This document shows, piece by piece, positions 8,257 through 18,581 of a stretch of 64,000 nucleotides of DNA. Below the pieces are notes generated by a model. The model saw only the letters and a program-made list of their open reading frames with translations, was not told the origin of the DNA and searched no databases. How positions within the stretch are numbered: position 1 is the stretch's first letter; every line of letters starts with the position of its first letter. Made by a program: the position numbers and the translations under genes. The stretch is from Sphingobacterium hungaricum (lineage in GTDB: Bacteria > Bacteroidota > Bacteroidia > Sphingobacteriales > Sphingobacteriaceae): positions 2,153,337-2,217,336 of the forward strand of contig NZ_MU158698.1 of the NCBI RefSeq assembly GCF_015210005.1, read 5' to 3'.

Positions 8257-10566
8257 TTAAAATGGATAACCAATTGCTAAGTTAAATACAAGGTTATCTC
8301 TTCTCCAATTTGAATTGCCGAAATCAATTTTATTGAAAACCCAACGGTCGGATTTTGCATTGTAAGGAACTCGGAAAGGAATTGCTAAATCCGTTCTTAA
8401 GATTAAGAACGATAAGTCAAATCGTAATCCTAAACCACCGCCAACAGCTAATTCGCTTAAGAAATCTTTGGAAATCTGGCCTCCTGGTTTATTTGGATCT
8501 GCATTTTGCAACCAAACATTTCCTGCATCAATAAATGCGGCCCAATGAAAGATTCCTGCAATTTTAGCGCGGTATTCTGTATTTAATTCTAATTTCAAAT
8601 CTCCTGTTTGGTCAGCAAAGAAATTATCTTCTCCCAGATTCTCTGGCATTGACGAACCCGGACCTACCGCACGAGCTCTAAATGCGCGAAGACCATTCGG
8701 GCCTCCCGTAAAATACTGTTTCAAATAGGGTAGGGCTCTTGAATTTCCGTACGAATAACTTGTTCCGACCATAATCCTCGACGCAAGCTGGGCGTCAGGC
8801 CCCAGTTTTAGATAATGCCTAAAATCACCTTCCAATTTCACAAATTGAGAATATGCGGTATTAAAAACCCTTTTAATATTTCCTTCTTTATAATCTGCTC
8901 CTTGAATCAATCCCAATACGTTACCAGATAAATTTATTCCTCCCTTAAAGTACATCGTATTTCGTTTACTCTGGTCCATGGTATTGGTGTAGGTGTAATT
9001 GTAATTCGGGCCAAAAGTAAAAGTGGTATCGACGATATGGCGCAATGTTGGAACAGTATCCATTTGCGCTTGGTACTCTGCCGTAATGTTTCTAGGGCGC
9101 GCATAAATAATTTCTGCCAGCGCTAAATCATGTTGCTTACGGTCATTTTCTTTCCAATTGTAGCCATAATTGAATGAGAGCGAATTTAATGTATAAGCCG
9201 TTCGGCGATTTAAAAATTCATACCCAACTTTGGTATAGGTTTTAGGAATATAGCGATCTCCGGTTTGCCAATTGAATGGAGCAATCAGGCGTGGCCATAC
9301 AATTCCGACCTCTGCTCCATAACGGAGGTAGCTGGAATTCAAATTCACGCTACCGCCTGTTTGAGTTTCGTATCCTCCAAAAACGGAAACAGTAAAAGTT
9401 TCTGCACCTTTGAAAGCATTTCTCAATTGCCAATTGACTGTTGCCTCCGTTCCATTGTAAACACTCGCAGTTTTTCCGATCACCTCAAAACGCAGATTCT
9501 TTTTCTGCAATGGCGTCAAGTAATAATAGATATCCATCGTGTTAGTAGAATCTGGATTATCTTCAAATGTGTTTTTCACAAACTTAAAGGCATTTAGATT
9601 TACTAAATGGTTAATCGTTAAGTTGTGGTCATGACGATTATATAACTCGCCTCGCTGAAAGAAAATATGGTTTTTAATGACTTTCTTTCTGAATGTGTTT
9701 TCTGGATCGATAATGTATAGTTGGTCATCATACAATTCCAATTGTCGTGGATTCGCACGTCTGTAGCCTGAACCCGTTAATTGATAATTCGGATATACGT
9801 AGATGTTCCCGATTTTCTGAGGTTCCTTAGCCTTTGCGGCAGTTTCTTTTTTAACCGTCAGATACATATCGACCTTGTGATTTCCAATAGTTGAATCCAC
9901 TTCGATCAACAGATCATCTGGACTAAAGTAGTAGTAGCCTTGATCTTTCAGGTAATTATCGATGCGATCCCGTTCGTTCAAAATATTATCTAAGCTGTAA
10001 TTTTTTCCGACAGCCAATAATGTTCCATCGCGCGTTTTAAGGATGTCTTTTCCCAAAGCTTTGGTGCTATCGACATCAAACTTAACGGATCCGATGCGGT
10101 ATATTTTTCCTGGATAAGCATCATATTTTACTTTAGCGAACTTTCCATCAATGATGGTATCCGATAATACGCTCGCGTTAAAAAAACCAATATTTTCTAA
10201 ACGATTTCTAACGATGTTTTCGTTGTATTCGCGGTTTACGTCACTTAAAAGCACCGGTTTCTCACCTTGTTTTTTGAGCCAGTTTTTGATAAAATTCTTT
10301 GTCGTATCAGGACCGCCACCTAAATTGTAGAATCCTAATTTATACCGCCAGCCCAATAATTTCTTATTTGGTTTTGGCATAAGCAATTCCTCCAGATTCC
10401 CTTCAAATGTTTTCTTGCGCTCTTTGTCCAAGGTGTCATTTTGTATTTCTACAATCCCTTCATCATACAAATGCTCGCCTTCAGCAAGATACTTCGTGCT
10501 GTTACAACTTGCAACTAAGAGCAAAGCGATAGGAATCAAAATACTGTATTTTACGTTATGATTCAT
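8257..10566 (-). CDS. tamL: TamL: lipidated TamA/BamA-type outer-membrane assembly protein
   Basis: This Omp85-family protein should insert in the outer membrane and work with TamB. It has a signal peptide with a lipobox (LLLVASCNSTKYL), POTRA-like repeats in the first half (for example VKYDAYPGKIYRIGSVKFD) and a C-terminal 16-strand barrel with the GGPNGLRAFRARAVGPG loop, ending in hydrophobic residues and Phe. The start at 10566 is set by an excellent Shine-Dalgarno sequence (AAGGAGAG); it overlaps the tamB stop by 11 bases, so translation is probably coupled. A lipid anchor on a TamA-type protein is a feature known for Bacteroidetes TamL. About 769 residues. Confidence 0.9.
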   Translation of the reverse strand: MNHNVKYSILIPIALLLVASCNSTKYLAEGEHLYDEGIVEIQNDTLDKERKKTFEGNLEELLMPKPNKKLLGWRYKLGFYNLGGGPDTTKNFIKNWLKKQGEKPVLLSDVNREYNENIVRNRLENIGFFNASVLSDTIIDGKFAKVKYDAYPGKIYRIGSVKFDVDSTKALGKDILKTRDGTLLAVGKNYSLDNILNERDRIDNYLKDQGYYYFSPDDLLIEVDSTIGNHKVDMYLTVKKETAAKAKEPQKIGNIYVYPNYQLTGSGYRRANPRQLELYDDQLYIIDPENTFRKKVIKNHIFFQRGELYNRHDHNLTINHLVNLNAFKFVKNTFEDNPDSTNTMDIYYYLTPLQKKNLRFEVIGKTASVYNGTEATVNWQLRNAFKGAETFTVSVFGGYETQTGGSVNLNSSYLRYGAEVGIVWPRLIAPFNWQTGDRYIPKTYTKVGYEFLNRRTAYTLNSLSFNYGYNWKENDRKQHDLALAEIIYARPRNITAEYQAQMDTVPTLRHIVDTTFTFGPNYNYTYTNTMDQSKRNTMYFKGGINLSGNVLGLIQGADYKEGNIKRVFNTAYSQFVKLEGDFRHYLKLGPDAQLASRIMVGTSYSYGNSRALPYLKQYFTGGPNGLRAFRARAVGPGSSMPENLGEDNFFADQTGDLKLELNTEYRAKIAGIFHWAAFIDAGNVWLQNADPNKPGGQISKDFLSELAVGGGLGLRFDLSFLILRTDLAIPFRVPYNAKSDRWVFNKIDFGNSNWRRDNLVFNLAIGYPF

Positions 10567-13500
10567 TTTCTCTCCTTTCTTGTTCTTCATTCCGAATTGC
10601 TTTATTTGATGTATCTCGATCTGTTGTCGAAGGAGATGGATTATTTGTTGTCGAGTCTTGTTGCTGTTGCTTCAATTCTTCCTTTTTTCTTTCTTCCAAG
10701 CGTTTTCTGTATTCTGGACTATGGATCATTAAGCTATCGCGAATCACCTCACGGATGCTATCGCGGTAAACAGAATCTGTTTCCATACGTTCCGTGTCGA
10801 AACGTCTTCTGAATTGTTTGCTATCCACATTGTAATATTGTTCCAAAGCTTTTGAATTCATGAACAATTCCTTGAATTTGTCATAATTCATGTTGACTAC
10901 AAAACCTAATCCTGTTTCGACAAACTGACCCATTAAAGTCGCTTGGTATTGATTTTTACGATAGACGCGCGCGATGTAACGACCGTCTTGCGATAATTGA
11001 TAATCTAAGGAGATATCGCCCGCAATGTTGTTCGTTTGTTCGCCCGGACGTGCATTTCCTTCAACTTCGAAGTTCGATCCAATCGTGATTTTCAATCGGT
11101 CATCAAATAGCATTTTGGAAATACCGACATTTAAGTCTGTTCTATTTTGCGCTGTTCCGGTTAAGTAATCTTGTTCAGAATTTAAATTGAAATCCAATTC
11201 AACACCTTTCACTAAGTTCGAAGCCAAGTTGTTCAATTGACTCGTCAAGAACGAGCTAATTTGACCGCGGACAATCCCTTCGGCACCAGCACCTCCAGAT
11301 AAACTTTCAAATGGATTCGCGGCCATAAATCTTCCCAGAACAATCAATGAAAAGACTTGCTTATTTAATTCTGCCGGATCTTCGCGCAAAGCAGAAAGTG
11401 CAATGTTTACTTTGCTCACGACATCTTGAGAAACCAAAGCGCTATTTTCATCCAAATCAATATCGAATGTAATCTCAGGTTTGAAGAGTTCACCGCTCAA
11501 CATCAGCTTCACGTCAAATGGAATGCGCTGTTTATACAAATTCTGGCTTTCTGCACCAATTTGATTTTGTACAAGTTCTAGTGTCGCAAACTTGCCAGAA
11601 TATAATGCCGTAATATCCAATCGGGCATCCAATGGATCTCCGTTCCAGGTAATTGTACTTCCTTTCTGGAAACCAAAATCTTTCGTCACCCCGCTGAATG
11701 TAAATGAGAAATCTCCTTTTTCAACCGTGAATGTTCCTGACATCGTAATTTTTTGACTTGCGTCAATTGTCGTGTTGATTTCTGCAATACCTTGAATATT
11801 CAATGCATTATTTGTTCCTTCATCCAAAATTACTTTAAACTTCGCTTCGCGATTGGTGGTTAGGTTCAATGCGATATCAAAACCAGACAAAGCCTCGCTA
11901 GCTGTAGTCATGGAATCTAACTTTGCAAAAACATTGTTGGATAATGTATCGCTTTTGTCAACAAATACAACGACACCATCTCGCTGAGCCACACCAGGAT
12001 TTTCATTTGGAACAATAAATACAAAATCTGTATTTTCATTTGCAGTGACATTTCCGTCAATCGAAGGCTTGTTTAAATCACCACCGATGCGCAGGTTCGA
12101 CGTCACATACATTTTTCCGAAGAACAAATCATTGTCCTCTCGTGTAGAATTGACGACTGCAAAATTATCAGTTGTCAGATTCAGCCCAAAAGCAAAATCC
12201 GTGTAGGTAGTTGTCTTGATTGTTCCATTTAGCTTCGCTAAATTTCCTCGAGGGTCTTTAATTTCAAATTGCCTGAATTGAATACCTTGATCGTTGAAAT
12301 AAATCGATTGGTTATTCATTAAGAAGTCAGCGTTCAGCATTGACACATTCAAACGACCATTGTTGAATAGCAAACTTCCGTTAATCCTAGGTGCACTCGT
12401 AGTTCCAGTAATTTTCAGGCTTCCTGTAATATCTCCATCTGAATTTTGCAAGTTGCCCAAGCTGAATGCTTCAATAGTTTTCAAGCGCATTGGTTTTAAA
12501 TCCAATGTAGCATCGATTTTTGCATCCTCGCCTGGAACCGAAATAAATTGACCAATTAGATTTACGTCATTTCCATTTTCGGTGATGCGCACATCCGCAG
12601 AAAATGTGTTTTCGGTTTCATTATTTACTTTGATGGCTACATTTCCGATCGTATCTGTTCCGAAGAAAAATTTGTCTATCGTTAAATCCGATACAAAAAC
12701 TGGACTAGCATCCAAGCGACTGATGGTTGCGTTTCCATTGATTCCACCACCTAATTTTAAGGTTTCAGAATTCAACATTTCCGTCAGGGTTTCAATCCTA
12801 AAATTGTTGAAAATTAAATCGATAGGAGAGTTGGCTGTTGAATCCTGCGATTGGATCATCAGTTCCTGACCATCATGCGTTAATTTGAAATTGTTCGCTC
12901 GAATTCCATTCGTACCGAAGCTAATTTGGTTGTCTGGGACGATGTTCCAAGTATCATAATTCAGCATCAAGCCGTCTTCCTTCAAGCTTAATATGTAGTT
13001 ATTATCAGCGACACGCATGTCAGCGCCAAGGTAGTAATTGTCTTTGCCTAATTTATCTTTGATCCATAAACCAAAATCTACATGATTCTCAATGACTGAA
13101 CCACTGATGACCGTGTTGAGCAATTCGATGTTGCTGACTTTAATCCGTTTGATAAGGGATGAATAATACAGTGTGCTATCAACCGTGATAATATCCAAAC
13201 CGACATTTTCAATTTCAGTTCCGCTATAAATTACCTTGGGTGCCAGTAGCTTGGCCATGATGCTTTTGTCTGCACTGTTGAAAGTTCCATCCAGCGTGAT
13301 GTCTTGCATTTGTTCCAATTCCGGCAGGAAATTCCGAATAAATCGCGAATGATTCACGCGCGCCGAAAATTCAAATTGCTGAGGCGAATAGGTTTTTGCT
13401 TCCAAAGCTGTACCGCTCGGGTTGTAATACATGTGGATAATGTCTTCAATCGCCATCGGTAATTCGGCCAGTGTATACTTTCCAACCAAATGCGCATTCA

Positions 13501-15847
13501 AGAACTCAGAATCTAGCACAATCGTGTTTTTCGATGTGTCTGCTGTCGCGACTAATGAAACCGTATCCAACGAATATCGCTCATCGTTGAACGCAATCGA
13601 TGAATTGCTGACGACAATCGATCCATTCAGAAAATTAAGGTCAGCTGTTTCAAAATCAGCATTGATCTTTCCGTGATAACGGAATTCATCATCCATCAAC
13701 TTTAAGTTTTTCAGATTGACGCTGTCGATCATCAATTCCATGTTGACCTTTGGATATTGCTCTTTCATGTTTGCCGACAATTCCAAGTCGAAATCTATGT
13801 TTGGATCGGGGCTATTGATCGTTCCGGCGATATCGCCATTCGAAGCGGTTAAATCCAAGTTGATGTCATGGTACTGGTAGCCCAACGCATCCAAGCGATT
13901 TATTTTACCTTGAACATCAGCAACCATGGTCTTTGGATTCAATCCTTCCCCTTTGACATTGGCTTCCGCCGAAATAATTCCTAAAACAGAATCCTGATTT
14001 AGCAAATGGCCAAGGTTAAAGTCTGAAATCTGAACAAATGCATCGTAAGTCGTGTCTCTTGCGCCCATGTTCAAGTTTCCATTAACGACCGCATTTCCTT
14101 TTTCCGTAACTAATTTCAAATCTGCATTAAAACCAGATAATCCACCTTTAAAAGTTCCTGCAAGGCTGATCGAATTTGGAAGCTGAATGCTTTCTGGCAA
14201 CATGGATTTTGCAATCAACTGATCCAAATCACGTTTGCTCGTGACCATTTTCTTTAAATTCAGGTCGATATTTAATTTATCGGGATCTGGAAGTCCTTTT
14301 ATTTTTGCTGTCGCAATGATATGCGTATTCTGCAACGTTTTGAATTCAAATCTTGGAATGTTCAAGTCATTCAGGCTTCCTGAAATTTTGCTATCCACAT
14401 AGAAACGTTTGTTCATCAAAGGTTTCATCACATCCATCGCTTGCAAATCCGGAGCAAAATAGTTGATATCGCTCATGTCGATGTAACTCTTAGCAATATT
14501 TGCCTCCACTTTTACAAGTTCTGGCTTTGTGCTCAGCACATCCAACGACGGATAGCTAACTTTGATGTAATCTTTGATGATTGATTTTGGCGTTTCCGCC
14601 AATAAGTTTTCAATAACTGCGCCTGTGTTTGTATAGACAAAATCAGCTTGCAATTTCTTGATCAGCAATCCTGAATGATCTTTAGCTGTTAAGTTTTTTA
14701 ACGAACCCGAAATCGAATCCGAAGAATAATACAAGTCCTGAAGATTTCCTAAGAAATCCGTGATTTTGATATTTCCATAATCAAAGCCTTTCATGCGCGC
14801 TTGATTATCGTCTTTAAACCAAAGATTGGTTTTGTTGATTGCCACTTTATTTGCTGAAACAATCCAATTGACAGAAGAAGTACTTGTTGTATCCGATGCT
14901 GTCGCAGGTTCTGCTTTTTTGACCAGCTTTCCGAAAAGGATTTCAGAATCCGAACCATCCAACGCTAAATTGTTCAATCGAACGATTTCTTTGTTCAAGT
15001 CGAACTGTTCGATGTCTGCAACTAGGCTTTTAATATCAAATTTGGTTTTCATTGCCGATGAAGCATCTTCATAGCGGACAAAAATATTTTTTAGGTTCAG
15101 CGTTTCCATTCCGATATCGGGTAGAAGCGATGCGGTTTCCACACTTTCATCGGTAATTCCGAAATCCTCTGCTGTTGGCGTAGTTGCTTCAGTTGCCGGA
15201 GCCCATTGTTTGACTACCGCAGAAAGACCGTCGATATTGACTTTTGGCAAATCGAAAGCCATGTTATTTGTCAGGTCGAATTTCTTAATGCGCGTGTCGA
15301 GATGTTTTAAATTGATATCTGCAGAAGTTCCAATTACTTCATCGGAATACACAAAGCGGATGCGTTCGAGTAAAACATCTTTTATATCGAAAGTCAAGGC
15401 CGAAGAACTATCTGCAGTAGGGGCACTTTCTTCTTGCGAAGCAAATGCTTTAACGATGTAATCAAAATTAAAAGCGCCGTCGGGAAGCTTGCGATTGATT
15501 TTTGCGGTAATGCCTTCCAATTCAATCTCGTTAATCTCAACCGTGTTTTTTAATAACTTAAACATGTTGATGTCGACCAAAAGCTTTTCTCCAGCGATTA
15601 AGGTATCTTTGCTCTGGTCTTCAAAATAAATGTTTTCGAGAACCAATTTCTTTGGGAACGTAATGTTTACGTATCCGATATCCACAGGAGTGCCGATTTT
15701 ATTTTCGAGATAAGTAGTTACTTTTCCAACTACATAATTTTGAACTGATGGAAGCCGTATAAGAAAGATAAGTAATAATAAAAGGGCTATTATTGAGCCC
15801 AAAATCCAAAGAATTGTTTTTAAAGCAATACGGCTAAATTTATTCAA
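10556..15847 (-). CDS. tamB: TamB-type AsmA-like translocation and assembly protein
   Basis: A 1763-residue protein with one N-terminal membrane anchor (residues 9-30) and a very long beta-rich periplasmic part of repeated AsmA/TamB-like strands, ending in the DUF490 (TamB C-terminal) domain around VVSKVNIALSALREDP and GVELDFNL. TamB-family proteins bridge inner and outer membranes and are implicated in phospholipid transport and outer-membrane protein assembly. It is the first gene of a two-gene unit with tamL. The C terminus is a low-complexity, Gln/Glu/Thr-rich tail. It is larger than the E. coli protein, as usual in this phylum. Confidence 0.92.
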   Translation of the reverse strand: MNKFSRIALKTILWILGSIIALLLLLIFLIRLPSVQNYVVGKVTTYLENKIGTPVDIGYVNITFPKKLVLENIYFEDQSKDTLIAGEKLLVDINMFKLLKNTVEINEIELEGITAKINRKLPDGAFNFDYIVKAFASQEESAPTADSSSALTFDIKDVLLERIRFVYSDEVIGTSADINLKHLDTRIKKFDLTNNMAFDLPKVNIDGLSAVVKQWAPATEATTPTAEDFGITDESVETASLLPDIGMETLNLKNIFVRYEDASSAMKTKFDIKSLVADIEQFDLNKEIVRLNNLALDGSDSEILFGKLVKKAEPATASDTTSTSSVNWIVSANKVAINKTNLWFKDDNQARMKGFDYGNIKITDFLGNLQDLYYSSDSISGSLKNLTAKDHSGLLIKKLQADFVYTNTGAVIENLLAETPKSIIKDYIKVSYPSLDVLSTKPELVKVEANIAKSYIDMSDINYFAPDLQAMDVMKPLMNKRFYVDSKISGSLNDLNIPRFEFKTLQNTHIIATAKIKGLPDPDKLNIDLNLKKMVTSKRDLDQLIAKSMLPESIQLPNSISLAGTFKGGLSGFNADLKLVTEKGNAVVNGNLNMGARDTTYDAFVQISDFNLGHLLNQDSVLGIISAEANVKGEGLNPKTMVADVQGKINRLDALGYQYHDINLDLTASNGDIAGTINSPDPNIDFDLELSANMKEQYPKVNMELMIDSVNLKNLKLMDDEFRYHGKINADFETADLNFLNGSIVVSNSSIAFNDERYSLDTVSLVATADTSKNTIVLDSEFLNAHLVGKYTLAELPMAIEDIIHMYYNPSGTALEAKTYSPQQFEFSARVNHSRFIRNFLPELEQMQDITLDGTFNSADKSIMAKLLAPKVIYSGTEIENVGLDIITVDSTLYYSSLIKRIKVSNIELLNTVISGSVIENHVDFGLWIKDKLGKDNYYLGADMRVADNNYILSLKEDGLMLNYDTWNIVPDNQISFGTNGIRANNFKLTHDGQELMIQSQDSTANSPIDLIFNNFRIETLTEMLNSETLKLGGGINGNATISRLDASPVFVSDLTIDKFFFGTDTIGNVAIKVNNETENTFSADVRITENGNDVNLIGQFISVPGEDAKIDATLDLKPMRLKTIEAFSLGNLQNSDGDITGSLKITGTTSAPRINGSLLFNNGRLNVSMLNADFLMNNQSIYFNDQGIQFRQFEIKDPRGNLAKLNGTIKTTTYTDFAFGLNLTTDNFAVVNSTREDNDLFFGKMYVTSNLRIGGDLNKPSIDGNVTANENTDFVFIVPNENPGVAQRDGVVVFVDKSDTLSNNVFAKLDSMTTASEALSGFDIALNLTTNREAKFKVILDEGTNNALNIQGIAEINTTIDASQKITMSGTFTVEKGDFSFTFSGVTKDFGFQKGSTITWNGDPLDARLDITALYSGKFATLELVQNQIGAESQNLYKQRIPFDVKLMLSGELFKPEITFDIDLDENSALVSQDVVSKVNIALSALREDPAELNKQVFSLIVLGRFMAANPFESLSGGAGAEGIVRGQISSFLTSQLNNLASNLVKGVELDFNLNSEQDYLTGTAQNRTDLNVGISKMLFDDRLKITIGSNFEVEGNARPGEQTNNIAGDISLDYQLSQDGRYIARVYRKNQYQATLMGQFVETGLGFVVNMNYDKFKELFMNSKALEQYYNVDSKQFRRRFDTERMETDSVYRDSIREVIRDSLMIHSPEYRKRLEERKKEELKQQQQDSTTNNPSPSTTDRDTSNKAIRNEEQERRENES

Positions 15848-16032
15848 ACCTTAATAGTGTTTTTTTGTGTACCTCTAATTAACGTATAATAGGCTGAAAT
15901 GTTTAAGTTAAATTCTAAAAATATTTCATATTAATACATTGCTAACAAAGATACTATTTGTTCCGTTTTTTGAAGAATTCTTCTTGCGAAGCGATTGATT
16001 ATTAGCGTATCCGAGAATACTTCGTAACAGAA

Positions 16033-16058
16033 ATTCCTAATTCTTTCCTAAATCCTGA
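16033..16058. promoter_or_regulatory. Candidate response-regulator site upstream of the two-component operon
   Basis: Two exact TTCCTAA copies start at 16034 and 16045, an 11-bp period that puts them on one face of the helix, followed by TCCTGA. The same arrangement recurs upstream of the first PepSY-like gene at 18041. OmpR-type regulators bind such direct repeats, so autoregulation is likely. Recognition by this regulator is inference. Confidence 0.55.
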
Positions 16059-16092
16059 TTTATTCTTGTAAATCTGTATTTTTATCCAGCGT

Positions 16093-16764
16093 ATGAAAGT
16101 GTTAATTATCGAAGACGAGCCGGCATTGCGAAGCACCATGCAAGATTTTTTACTGAACGAACATTTTGTTGTCGAATTGGCGGAAGATTATTATTCGGGA
16201 TTGACAAAAATTACGAACTACGCTTACGATTGTATTTTATTGGATATCATGCTTCCCAATGGGAGCGGAATGGATTTATTAAAAGAACTGCGCGCGATAG
16301 GGAAGGATGATTCTGTGATTATCCTGTCGGCAAAGGATTCGGTCGAAGATAAAGTTATGGGCCTGGAACTTGGTGCCGATGATTATTTGGCGAAGCCATT
16401 TCATCTAGCGGAACTATTGGCTCGAATAAAATCGACAATTCGTCGCAAGAATGTACAGTTCGACCCAATGATTCGGTATAAAAATGTGAGCTTAAATACC
16501 GAAGACCGAGTGGTGTATGTTTCCGATGTGCCAATCAACCTTAATCGAAAGGAATTTGAGCTTATGCGTTATTTTATGAATAGGCCAGAGAAATTGATGC
16601 AGAAAACAACATTGGCCGAAGCTGTTTGGGGCGACCATATTGACCAAGCCGACCGATTGGATTTTATTTATTCGCAGATTAAAAACTTAAAGAAAAAGTT
16701 AAAAGATGCGGATGCTTTGGTGGATATCCAAGCGGTGTATGGGGTTGGCTATAAATTGATATAA
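16093..16764 (+). CDS. OmpR/PhoB-family response regulator
   Basis: The 223-residue protein has an N-terminal receiver domain (phospho-acceptor D51 in CILLDIML, acidic pair E7/D8, switch Lys in DYLAKPFHLAEL) and a C-terminal winged-helix DNA-binding domain (LNRKEFELMRYFMNRP to VYGVGYKL). It should be phosphorylated by the adjacent kinase, whose ATG follows its stop directly. The likely targets are its own promoter and the PepSY-like genes just downstream, as both carry the same repeat motif. Confidence 0.93.
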   Translation: MKVLIIEDEPALRSTMQDFLLNEHFVVELAEDYYSGLTKITNYAYDCILLDIMLPNGSGMDLLKELRAIGKDDSVIILSAKDSVEDKVMGLELGADDYLAKPFHLAELLARIKSTIRRKNVQFDPMIRYKNVSLNTEDRVVYVSDVPINLNRKEFELMRYFMNRPEKLMQKTTLAEAVWGDHIDQADRLDFIYSQIKNLKKKLKDADALVDIQAVYGVGYKLI

Positions 16765-18048
16765 ATGCAGATTTCTCTAAAAAATTATACGTTACGTTAC
16801 CTTATTCCAGGAATATTGCTGGTGATGGCTATATGGGCTTCCTTGTTTTATGCCTACATTCTGGATGAAGTCTATGACAATGTGGATGATGGATTGAAGA
16901 ATCAGAAAATCGAAATCATTCGCGAAGCGTATGGAAATCCTGAACTCTTAGAAACCAAAGCTTTTGGAGTTAATCAATTTCGGATTGTACAAGTTGATGA
17001 AAAAGATTATTCGCCAGTGAATGTTTTTAGGAACGAATTTATTTACATGCCTTACGATGAAGAAGACGAACCTTATCGCATCTTAAAGACCGGTTTTTAT
17101 GCCAAAGATGGCAAAACATATAGTCTAGAAATCCGTACGTCGACAGTCGAAGAAGATGATTTGATGCTGGACCTTGCGACGGCGTTGCTGGTGTTGTATA
17201 TCGTGATTGTTTTAAGCATCTTTTTGATTAATCAATTTGTGCTTACGAAAGCCTATCGTCCTTTTCGCAAGATTCTGCAAAATTTGCAAGCCTATCGCTT
17301 TGGAGGTGTCAATAATCTGGCGAAGGTAGAATCGAATGTCATCGAATTTAATCAACTGAATACGGAAATCAATCAGATGATTCAACGAAATGAGGATGTA
17401 TTTGCGGAGCAGAAGCGATTTATTGAAAATGCTTCGCATGAATTGCAAACGCCTCTAGCGATTACGATTAACCGACTGGATTTATTGATGGAAGATGAAG
17501 ACTTGCCGGAAAAACATTTGGTTCAGCTGGCTGAAACAAAAGATGCCATCCATCGCATGGTAAACCTCAATAAATCCTTGCTTATGCTATCAAGAATAGA
17601 GAATCGGCAGTTTCAAGATGTTGAACAAATTTCTTTTAACGACAGTACGCGGGAAGTCATCAACGACTATGAAGACCTCATTGCTTTTAAACAGCTGGAT
17701 TTGAGGCTGGAGTGCAAAGCTGATTTTTATGTCAGCATGAACCCAAATCTTGCTCAGGTATTGATATCAAATTTGCTCCGCAATGCAATTAAATACAATC
17801 ATGCTGAAGGCGTAATAGCGATTGAGATTACGCAAGGCGAATGGAAGATTCGAAATTCTTCAACTGGGCTTCCTCTAAATGAAAAGTTTATTTTCCAGCG
17901 TTTTCATAAGCAATCTCAAGACGCTCTATCGAATGGATTGGGATTAGCCATTGTAAAATCGATTGTTGATTCCTATCCAGGATTGTCGATTGTTTATTCT
18001 TTCGAAAATAATTTTCATGTTTTTTCTTTAAACTTTAAAAATTCCTAA
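16765..18048 (+). CDS. Sensor histidine kinase
   Basis: A 427-residue inner-membrane kinase. Two membrane segments (about residues 10-32 and 138-159) enclose a periplasmic sensor region of about 100 residues. A HAMP-like linker leads to HisKA with the phospho-acceptor H225 (ENASHELQTPLAI), then the ATPase domain with the N box (SNLLRNAIKYN) and G box (GLGLAIVKSI). It is paired with the response regulator immediately upstream. What it senses is not known; the neighbouring exported PepSY-like proteins are plausible parts of the signal or the output. Confidence 0.93.
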   Translation: MQISLKNYTLRYLIPGILLVMAIWASLFYAYILDEVYDNVDDGLKNQKIEIIREAYGNPELLETKAFGVNQFRIVQVDEKDYSPVNVFRNEFIYMPYDEEDEPYRILKTGFYAKDGKTYSLEIRTSTVEEDDLMLDLATALLVLYIVIVLSIFLINQFVLTKAYRPFRKILQNLQAYRFGGVNNLAKVESNVIEFNQLNTEINQMIQRNEDVFAEQKRFIENASHELQTPLAITINRLDLLMEDEDLPEKHLVQLAETKDAIHRMVNLNKSLLMLSRIENRQFQDVEQISFNDSTREVINDYEDLIAFKQLDLRLECKADFYVSMNPNLAQVLISNLLRNAIKYNHAEGVIAIEITQGEWKIRNSSTGLPLNEKFIFQRFHKQSQDALSNGLGLAIVKSIVDSYPGLSIVYSFENNFHVFSLNFKNS

Positions 18049-18070
18049 ATCTTTCCCAATTCTGTCCTGA
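18041..18070. promoter_or_regulatory. Second copy of the candidate response-regulator site
   Basis: TTCCTAA (18042), TTCCCAA (18053) and GTCCTGA (18064) are three related heptamers at exactly 11-bp steps. The similarity to 16033-16058 continues about 12 bases downstream into a TTGTA-AAT-type stretch that may hold the promoter. It overlaps the end of the kinase gene and controls, by position, the PepSY-like pair. Confidence 0.55.
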
Positions 18071-18101
18071 CTTTTGTTGTATAAATTAAAAGAACAAGGA
18101 T

Positions 18102-18542
18102 ATGAAAACAGTAAGTAAAATTTTAACAGCCGGATTATTGGTTTTTGGATTGAACAGCGCACAAGCGCAAGATAAAATCATCAGATTCGAACAACTTCCT
18201 GCCAACGCACAATCTTTCGTGAAAGGTAATTTCTCTCAACAGGATGTCTCTTACGTTGCGGAAGAAAGAGAAAATTTAACCAAAGAATTTAAGGTTAGGT
18301 TAAAAAATGGAACGGAAATTGAGTTTGACGCAAAAGGAAATTGGAAAGAAGTAGACGGCGACCGTACGGCTATTCCAGCGAAGCTTGTCCCTGTTAAAAT
18401 TCAGGACTATGTGAAGAAAAGTTTTCCTGAAACGCAAATCGTTAAAATCAAAAAATCTTCTCGATTGATAGAAGTTGAAATTTCAAATGATTTAGAGCTT
18501 GAATTTAATGCCAAAGGTGATTTCCTTCGCATAGATGACTAA
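18102..18542 (+). CDS. Secreted PepSY-like protein 1 (PF11396 family)
   Basis: The 146-residue protein has a cleavable signal peptide ending at AQA (about residue 22) and two tandem PepSY-like/beta-lactamase-inhibitor-like units. Each unit carries a repeated strand-turn motif: TEIEFDAKGNWKEVDG in the first, LELEFNAKGDFLRIDD in the second. It should be periplasmic or exported. Members of this family often sit beside two-component systems, as here. The biochemical role is unknown; binding of a partner or ligand is a guess from the fold. It likely forms an operon with the next gene (39-base gap). Confidence 0.82.
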   Translation: MKTVSKILTAGLLVFGLNSAQAQDKIIRFEQLPANAQSFVKGNFSQQDVSYVAEERENLTKEFKVRLKNGTEIEFDAKGNWKEVDGDRTAIPAKLVPVKIQDYVKKSFPETQIVKIKKSSRLIEVEISNDLELEFNAKGDFLRIDD

Positions 18543-18581
18543 AATAAGCACACAAATTTTAAATTAAAAAATATATAAAAA

